From Bradyrhizobium sp. 170 (GTDB lineage Bacteria > Pseudomonadota > Alphaproteobacteria > Rhizobiales > Xanthobacteraceae): 64,000 nucleotides of DNA. Of the stretch, positions 59,883 through 64,000 are shown piece after piece (within the stretch, counting starts at the first letter, position 1; each line of letters begins with the position of its first letter). The stretch is from positions 248,001-312,000 of the forward strand of contig NZ_CP064703.1 of the NCBI RefSeq assembly GCF_023101085.1. The letters run 5' to 3'. The notes beneath the pieces were generated by a model. The model saw only the letters and a list, made by a program, of their open reading frames with translations. It was not told the DNA's origin and did not search any database. The position numbers and the translations under genes are program-made.

Positions 59883-61229
59883 ATGAATATCAACACCTCG
59901 CCTGATGCGATCGTTCGAAGCACCGCCCAATTGACACCGGGCTATATGTCCGGCTTCGGCAACAGTTTTGAGACCGAGGCCTTGCCCGGCGCGCTGCCGA
60001 TGGGGCGTAACTCGCCGCAGCGCTGCGCCTACGGGCTCTATGCCGAGCAACTCTCCGGCTCGCCCTTCACCGCGCCACGCGGCAGCAACGAGCGCTCATG
60101 GCTTTATCGCATCCGCCCGTCGGTGAAACATTCCGGCCGCTTTGCCAAAGCCGATGCCGGGCTGTGGCGCACCGCGCCGTGCCACGAATATGACCTGCCG
60201 ATCGCGCAGCTGCGCTGGGATCCGGCGCCGATCCCTGGGGAAGACATGACCTTCCTGCAGGGCGTGCAGACCATGACCACCGCAGGCGACGCCAACACCC
60301 AGGCCGGCATGGCGGCGCATGTCTATCTCATTACCAAATCGATGGTCGATCAGCACTTCTACAACGCCGACGGCGAGATGATGTTCGTGGCCCAGCAGGG
60401 CAATCTGCGGCTCGTCACCGAGTTCGGCCGCATCGATATCGAGCCAGGCGAGATCGCCGTGATCCCGCGCGGCGTGAAATTCCGCGTCGAGATTCCGTCA
60501 GGGCCCGCGCGCGGCTATCTCTGCGAAAATTACGGCGGCGCCTTCACGCTGCCGGAGCGCGGGCCGATTGGCGCCAACTGCCTCGCCAATTCGCGCGACT
60601 TCCTCACCCCCGTGGCCAGCTATGAGGACAAGGACACGCCGACCGAACTCTACGTGAAATGGGGCGGCTCGCTGTTCAGGACCACCTTGCCGCATTCGCC
60701 GATCGACGTGGTGGCGTGGCACGGCAATTACGCGCCCTATAAATACGACCTGCGCACCTTCTCGCCGGTGGGCGCCATCGGCTTCGATCATCCCGATCCC
60801 TCGATCTTCACGGTGCTGACCTCGCCGTCGGAAACCGCCGGCACCGCCAATATCGACTTCGTGATTTTCCCGGAGCGATGGGCGGTCGCCGAAAACACCT
60901 TCCGTCCGCCCTGGTATCACATGAACATCATGTCGGAGTTCATGGGGCTGATCTACGGCGTCTACGACGCCAAGCCGCAGGGTTTTACGCCGGGCGGCAT
61001 CTCGCTGCATAACATGATGCTGCCGCACGGCCCCGACCGCGAGGCCTTCGATCATGCCAGCAATGGCGAACTGAAGCCGGTGAAGCTGACCGGCACCATG
61101 GCGTTCATGTTCGAGACGCGATACCCGCAGCGCGTCACCGCGCATGCGGCGAAGTCGGCGACCTTGCAGGATGATTACGCGGATTGCTGGAAGGGTCTTG
61201 AGAAGCGGTTCGATCCGAACAAGCCATGA
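59883..61229 (+). CDS. hmgA: Homogentisate 1,2-dioxygenase
   Basis: A 448-residue iron(II) dioxygenase that opens homogentisate to maleylacetoacetate. Start: AGGAGG at 59871-59876 gives ideal 6-base spacing to ATG 59883; an ATG at 59877 directly abuts it. Conserved blocks are [19 protein letters not shown], the Fe-binding region [20 protein letters not shown] and [18 protein letters not shown]. The pathway then needs maleylacetoacetate isomerase (not in this window) and fumarylacetoacetase (next gene). Probably co-transcribed with the genes from 57040 and controlled by the MarR protein. Confidence 0.96.
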   Translation: MNINTSPDAIVRSTAQLTPGYMSGFGNSFETEALPGALPMGRNSPQRCAYGLYAEQLSGSPFTAPRGSNERSWLYRIRPSVKHSGRFAKADAGLWRTAPCHEYDLPIAQLRWDPAPIPGEDMTFLQGVQTMTTAGDANTQAGMAAHVYLITKSMVDQHFYNADGEMMFVAQQGNLRLVTEFGRIDIEPGEIAVIPRGVKFRVEIPSGPARGYLCENYGGAFTLPERGPIGANCLANSRDFLTPVASYEDKDTPTELYVKWGGSLFRTTLPHSPIDVVAWHGNYAPYKYDLRTFSPVGAIGFDHPDPSIFTVLTSPSETAGTANIDFVIFPERWAVAENTFRPPWYHMNIMSEFMGLIYGVYDAKPQGFTPGGISLHNMMLPHGPDREAFDHASNGELKPVKLTGTMAFMFETRYPQRVTAHAAKSATLQDDYADCWKGLEKRFDPNKP

Positions 61230-61236
61230 TGTTGTT

Positions 61237-61406
61237 CCCCTCTCCCCTTGTGGGAGCGAGACGAGCGAAGCTCGCTCTTGGGGTGGATCAATCGCGCGTC
61301 GCGCGATTGAGACGGGTGAGGGGTCTGTCTCCGCGGAAAGAACCCCTCATCCGGCGCAATCTCTCTCCGGTCGATTTCGCCACCTTCTCCCACAAGGGGA
61401 GAAGGA
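61237..61406. repeat. Palindromic repeat between hmgA and fahA
   Basis: A 170-bp element with ends CCCCTCTCCCCTTGTGGGAG and CTCCCACAAGGGGAGAAGG and inner ACGGGTGAGGGGT/ACCCCTCATCCGG. It begins 8 bases after the hmgA stop and ends 20 bases before the fahA start. Its purine-rich right end (GGGGAGAAGGAAGAAAGG) probably serves as the fahA ribosome site. Confidence 0.87.
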
Positions 61407-61425
61407 AGAAAGGACGAAGCCTAAA

Positions 61426-62700
61426 GTGACAACGCATCCCAACGACCCCAAACTCCGCTCCTTCATCGACGTCGCGCCCGATTCCCATTTCCCGATCCAG
61501 AATCTCCCCTACGGCGTGTTCTCCGCCAAGGACGGGCTCGCCCCGCGCGTCGGCGTCGCGATCGGCGATTACGTGCTCGATCTCTGGCAGCTCGCACAGG
61601 ATTGCCGCTTCGATGCCGTCGAGCCGGCGGTGTTCGCAGCACCTCAACTCAACCCGTTCATGGCGCTGGGGCCAAAGGTCTGGCCGAGCACGCGCTCACG
61701 GATCAGCGAGCTTTTGCGGCACGACCATCCCGAACTCCGTGACAATGAAAAGCTGCGCAAGCGCGCGCTGGTGCCGATGGCGGATGTCACGCTGCATCTG
61801 CCGTTCGCCGTTTCCGGCTACACCGACTTCTATTCGTCGAAGGAGCACGCCACCAATGTCGGCGTGATGTTCCGCGGCAAGGACAATGCGTTGCAGCCGA
61901 ACTGGCTGCACATGCCGATCGGCTACAACGGCCGCGCTTCCACTGTCGTCGTCAGCGGCACGCCGGTGCGCCGGCCGCGCGGGCAATTGAAGCCGCCGAC
62001 CGCCGAGGTGCCGAGTTTTGGGCCCTGCAAGCGGCTCGATTTCGAACTCGAAATGGGCGTGGTGGTCGGCCAGCCCTCGGTGATGGGCGAAATGCTCACC
62101 GAGAAGCAGGCCGAGGAAATGATCTTCGGCTTTGTGATCCTCAACGACTGGAGCGCGCGCGATATCCAGCAATGGGAGTATGTGCCGCTCGGGCCGTTCC
62201 AGGCCAAGGTATTCGCGACCTCGATCAGCCCGTGGGTGGTGACGCGCGAGGCGCTGGAGCCGTTCCGATTGCATGGGCCTGCGCAGGACCCAAAGCCGCT
62301 GGCCTATCTGCAGCAGGCGCAGCCGAATAATTACGACATGGCGCTGGAGGTCGGCTTGCGCGCGGCGCAGATGAATGCGGCCCAAAACATCAGCCGCACC
62401 AATTTTAAGTATATGTACTGGTCGTCGGTGCAGCAGCTCGTGCACCATGCTTCAAGCGGCTGCGCCATGAACGTCGGCGATCTCTTGGGCTCAGGTACTA
62501 TCTCGGGCCCCGAGAAGGACCAGCGCGGCAGCCTGCTCGAAATAAGCTGGAACGGCACCGAGCCGGTGGAGCTGGCTTCCGGCGTGAAACGGACGTTCCT
62601 GGAGGACGGCGATTCGCTGGTGATGCGCGGCTGGTGCCAGGGCGATGGCTATCGTGTCGGCTTCGGCGAGGTCGAGGGGACGATTCTGGCGGCGGAGTGA
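61426..62700 (+). CDS. fahA: Fumarylacetoacetase
   Basis: A 424-residue hydrolase that splits fumarylacetoacetate to fumarate and acetoacetate, the last step of tyrosine breakdown. The start is a GTG at 61426 (followed by TTHPNDPKLRSFIDVAPDSH); upstream in-frame codons are translated repeat. Domain I covers about 1-120; the catalytic domain has SDFYSSKEHATNVG-like (YTDFYSSKEHATNVGVMF), the metal ligands in LDFELEMGVVVG and FVILNDWSARDIQ, and the catalytic His of the SKEHA block. It follows hmgA with a 196-base gap filled by a palindromic repeat. Confidence 0.94.
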   Translation: MTTHPNDPKLRSFIDVAPDSHFPIQNLPYGVFSAKDGLAPRVGVAIGDYVLDLWQLAQDCRFDAVEPAVFAAPQLNPFMALGPKVWPSTRSRISELLRHDHPELRDNEKLRKRALVPMADVTLHLPFAVSGYTDFYSSKEHATNVGVMFRGKDNALQPNWLHMPIGYNGRASTVVVSGTPVRRPRGQLKPPTAEVPSFGPCKRLDFELEMGVVVGQPSVMGEMLTEKQAEEMIFGFVILNDWSARDIQQWEYVPLGPFQAKVFATSISPWVVTREALEPFRLHGPAQDPKPLAYLQQAQPNNYDMALEVGLRAAQMNAAQNISRTNFKYMYWSSVQQLVHHASSGCAMNVGDLLGSGTISGPEKDQRGSLLEISWNGTEPVELASGVKRTFLEDGDSLVMRGWCQGDGYRVGFGEVEGTILAAE

Positions 62701-62711
62701 CTCTCTTTCCC

Positions 62712-62796
62712 CGTCATTGCGAGCGAAGCGAAGCAATCCATCGAGTCGCAAGCGGGGGCATGGATTGCTTCGTCGCTACCGCTCCTCGCAATGACG
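62712..62796. repeat. Palindromic repeat, CGTCATTGCGAGCG family
   Basis: An 85-bp copy with ends CGTCATTGCGAGCG and CTCGCAATGACG and inner GCAATCCAT/ATGGATTGC. A further right end (CTCGCAATGACGCGG, 62898-62912) lies beyond the next repeat, suggesting nesting. Confidence 0.92.
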
Positions 62797-62806
62797 TGGA
62801 TAGTTC

Positions 62807-62893
62807 GTAGGGTGGGCAAAGGCGCATTTGCGCCGTGCCCACCATCACGTTCCGTGTAAGAGTGGTGGGCACGCTTCGCTTTGCCCACCCTAC
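62807..62893. repeat. Palindromic repeat, GTAGGGTGGGCAAAGC family
   Basis: An 87-bp copy with ends GTAGGGTGGGCAAAGGCG and CGCTTTGCCCACCCTAC, embedded between two right ends of the CGTCATTGCG family. Confidence 0.93.
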
Positions 62894-62917
62894 ATCGCTC
62901 GCAATGACGCGGAGAAT

Positions 62918-63229
62918 TCAGCGCTCTTGCGGCGGAATATCCCGCAGCTGCGCCGAATGTGCCGCGACATCTTCGACGCTGTACTTCAGATGCACCCGTT
63001 TGTCCGATGGCATCTGCTTGGTGACGCAAACCCCGGGTCGGCGCTCGGTCGCGGGCCGGATCGGCCGTGGCACAAAGCCGCCGCCGCAGTTCGGGCAGAC
63101 ATTGTGCAGCTTGTTGTCCACGCAATCCGCGCAGAACGTGCACTCGTAGGAGCATATCCGCGCGTCCGCCGCGTTCGGCGGCAGGTCCTTGTCGCAATAT
63201 TCGCAGTTCGGGCGGAGTTGCAGTGCCAT
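62918..63229 (-). CDS. DUF1272 cysteine-rich protein
   Basis: A 103-residue protein from ATG 63229 (MALQLRPNCEYCDKDLPPNA). Ten cysteines, nine of them in pairs, occur within the first 70 residues (NCEYC, CSYECTFCADC, CPNCGG), a treble-clef-like zinc-binding pattern. The C-terminal part (KRVHLKYSVEDVAAHSAQLR) is not Cys-rich. Function unknown; the family is widespread in alphaproteobacteria. A frame extension to 63313 is less likely. Its start is 86 bases from the Lrp stop on the same strand. Confidence 0.85.
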   Translation of the reverse strand: MALQLRPNCEYCDKDLPPNAADARICSYECTFCADCVDNKLHNVCPNCGGGFVPRPIRPATERRPGVCVTKQMPSDKRVHLKYSVEDVAAHSAQLRDIPPQER

Positions 63230-63314
63230 CGTCGCCTCGTAACGTGATTCCAAAGGGATCATCGCAAATCGATCTGCGAAAGCGAATGACAAATTTCCCT
63301 CGAATTGCGCCACG

Positions 63315-63782
63315 TCAGGACTTCAGCGGCAACCTCGCGCTCTCCTTCAGCCGGTCCAGCACGATCGATGAGCGGACATGCGCGACGCTCTGGTGCGGCA
63401 TCAGCACGTCGTTGACGAGGCCGGAGAGGTCCTTGAGGTCGCGCAACACGACCTTCAGCACGTAGTCGGCGTCGCCGGTCAGCGAGTAGGCTTCCTGGAT
63501 GTCGTCCACGCGGTTGACCAGTTCACGAAATTTCTTGGCGTTGTCGGGCGAATGCGTCGCCAGCGTAATGTGGATGAAGGCGATCAGGTTGAAGCCGAGG
63601 GCTTCGCCGGCGAGGTCGGCGTGGTAGCCCGCGATTACCTTTTCTTCCTCCAGCCGCATCCGCCGCCGCGAACATTGCGAGGCCGACAGGCCGACCAGGT
63701 CGGCGAGCTGCTGGTTGGTCAGCCGGCCGTCGTCCTGCAGGGCGGCCAGCATTTTGAGGTCGAAGGCGTCTACGGAGATCAT
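63315..63782 (-). CDS. Lrp/AsnC-family transcriptional regulator
   Basis: A 155-residue regulator read from ATG 63782 (MISVDAFDLKMLAALQDDGR); in-frame ATGs at 63806 and 63851 are alternatives with no clear benefit. The helix-turn-helix reads LTNQQLADLVGLSASQCSRR, then the RAM ligand-binding domain: VIAGYHADLAGEALGFNLIA and VQEAYSLTGDADYVLKV-like (DIQEAYSLTGDADYVLKVVL). It is divergent from hppD, so it most likely activates or represses hppD in response to tyrosine or phenylalanine. Confidence 0.9.
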   Translation of the reverse strand: MISVDAFDLKMLAALQDDGRLTNQQLADLVGLSASQCSRRRMRLEEEKVIAGYHADLAGEALGFNLIAFIHITLATHSPDNAKKFRELVNRVDDIQEAYSLTGDADYVLKVVLRDLKDLSGLVNDVLMPHQSVAHVRSSIVLDRLKESARLPLKS

Positions 63783-63872
63783 GCGTAAATTGCCGTTTCG
63801 ATGCATGGATTGTGCATCATGATAGCTGAACGCAGGCCCGTTTGCATACACTTTGCGCCCGTCTCGATCGAT

Positions 63873-63888
63873 ATTGATTCAGATCAAT
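63873..63888. promoter_or_regulatory. Palindrome matching the FNR/FixK box, upstream of hppD
   Basis: ATTGAT, TCAG, ATCAAT: a perfect 6-bp inverted repeat around four bases, identical in its core to TTGAT-N4-ATCAA. Its centre is 24.5 bases before the hppD start codon and 98 bases before the lrp start. The position suits repression of hppD or activation of lrp. It could also be the Lrp site. Confidence 0.5.
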
Positions 63889-63904
63889 TTTCAGGAGAAC
63901 CGCC

Positions 63905-64000
63905 ATGGGTCCGTTTCCGCACGACGCGCCGGCCGCCACCATCAGCGCCGACAATCCGATGGGCACCGATGGTTTCGAATTCGTCGAATACGCCCACCCG
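63905..64000 (+). CDS. hppD: 4-hydroxyphenylpyruvate dioxygenase (3' end outside window)
   Basis: Only the first 32 codons are inside the window. The translation MGPFPHDAPAATISADNPMG then TDGFEFVEYAHP matches the N-terminus of alphaproteobacterial HPPD, where DGFEFVE is very conserved. CAGGAG 9 bases upstream supports ATG 63905. The enzyme makes homogentisate from 4-hydroxyphenylpyruvate, the step before HmgA, whose gene lies 3 kb away. It is divergent from lrp. Confidence 0.85.
   Translation, partial: MGPFPHDAPAATISADNPMGTDGFEFVEYAHP

Overview
The window is high-GC DNA from an alphaproteobacterium of the Bradyrhizobium/Rhodopseudomonas group (order Hyphomicrobiales). The evidence is the protein repertoire (FixJ-type regulators, DUF1127, DUF1272, LssY_C, caspase-like proteins, an Lrp gene divergent from hppD) and many 70-170 bp palindromic intergenic repeats of several sequence families. 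Almost everything is chromosomal core or mild accessory DNA. I saw no tRNA, rRNA, CRISPR array, prophage or transposase. The window starts inside cheW and ends inside hppD.

Layout. 1-2.0 kb: end of a chemotaxis operon (cheW, cheY, cheR, PilZ). 2.1-9.1 kb: signalling block with a PAS-GGDEF-EAL protein, a FixJ/LuxR-type regulator, a 1168-residue hybrid histidine kinase and a single-domain receiver read from a TTG start. 9.3-18.3 kb: a GntR regulator with a 22-bp operator, divergent from an SsuA/TauA-like ABC transporter that continues into sugar-acid enzymes (L-arabinonate-type dehydratase, exported SMP-30 lactonase, RraA-like lyase, ketoglutarate-semialdehyde-type dehydrogenase). 18.4-23.2 kb: oligopeptidase B, then an MBOAT acyltransferase overlapping an SGNH-like partner. 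23.3-28.8 kb: an Fbp-type ABC importer and a class V aminotransferase. 28.9-32.5 kb: LssY_C protein, exported nuclease-like protein and a large protein of unknown function. 32.6-36.7 kb: a pseudocaspase, a GIY-YIG gene boxed by palindromic repeats, an orphan membrane-fusion protein, a VapBC-like module and a hydrolase remnant. 36.8-46.5 kb: methyltransferase, winged-helix/TPR regulator, tautomerase, DUF1127, adenylate/guanylate cyclase, AsmA-like protein and a Crp/Fnr regulator. 46.6-53.7 kb: a RelE/ParE-type module, an RND pump with its adaptor, an OmpA-like protein and a second pseudocaspase fused to TPRs. 54.2-64 kb: a small catabolic cassette and the homogentisate (Tyr/Phe) pathway under MarR and Lrp regulators.

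The last 7 kb read as one pathway. HppD makes homogentisate from 4-hydroxyphenylpyruvate. A flavin hydroxylase plus a small partner may feed homogentisate from a hydroxyphenylacetate. HmgA and FahA take it to fumarate and acetoacetate; maleylacetoacetate isomerase is not in the window. The cyclase, Crp-type regulator and two CRP-like half-palindromes (upstream of crp and of the first pseudocaspase) suggest a local cAMP circuit.

The most unusual points are: a GIY-YIG nuclease gene tightly boxed by palindromic repeats; two caspase-fold proteins that have both lost the catalytic His and Cys; a palindromic repeat inside an operon that carries a 42-codon frame with ATGA overlaps at both ends; and repeats that supply the stop codons of two genes.
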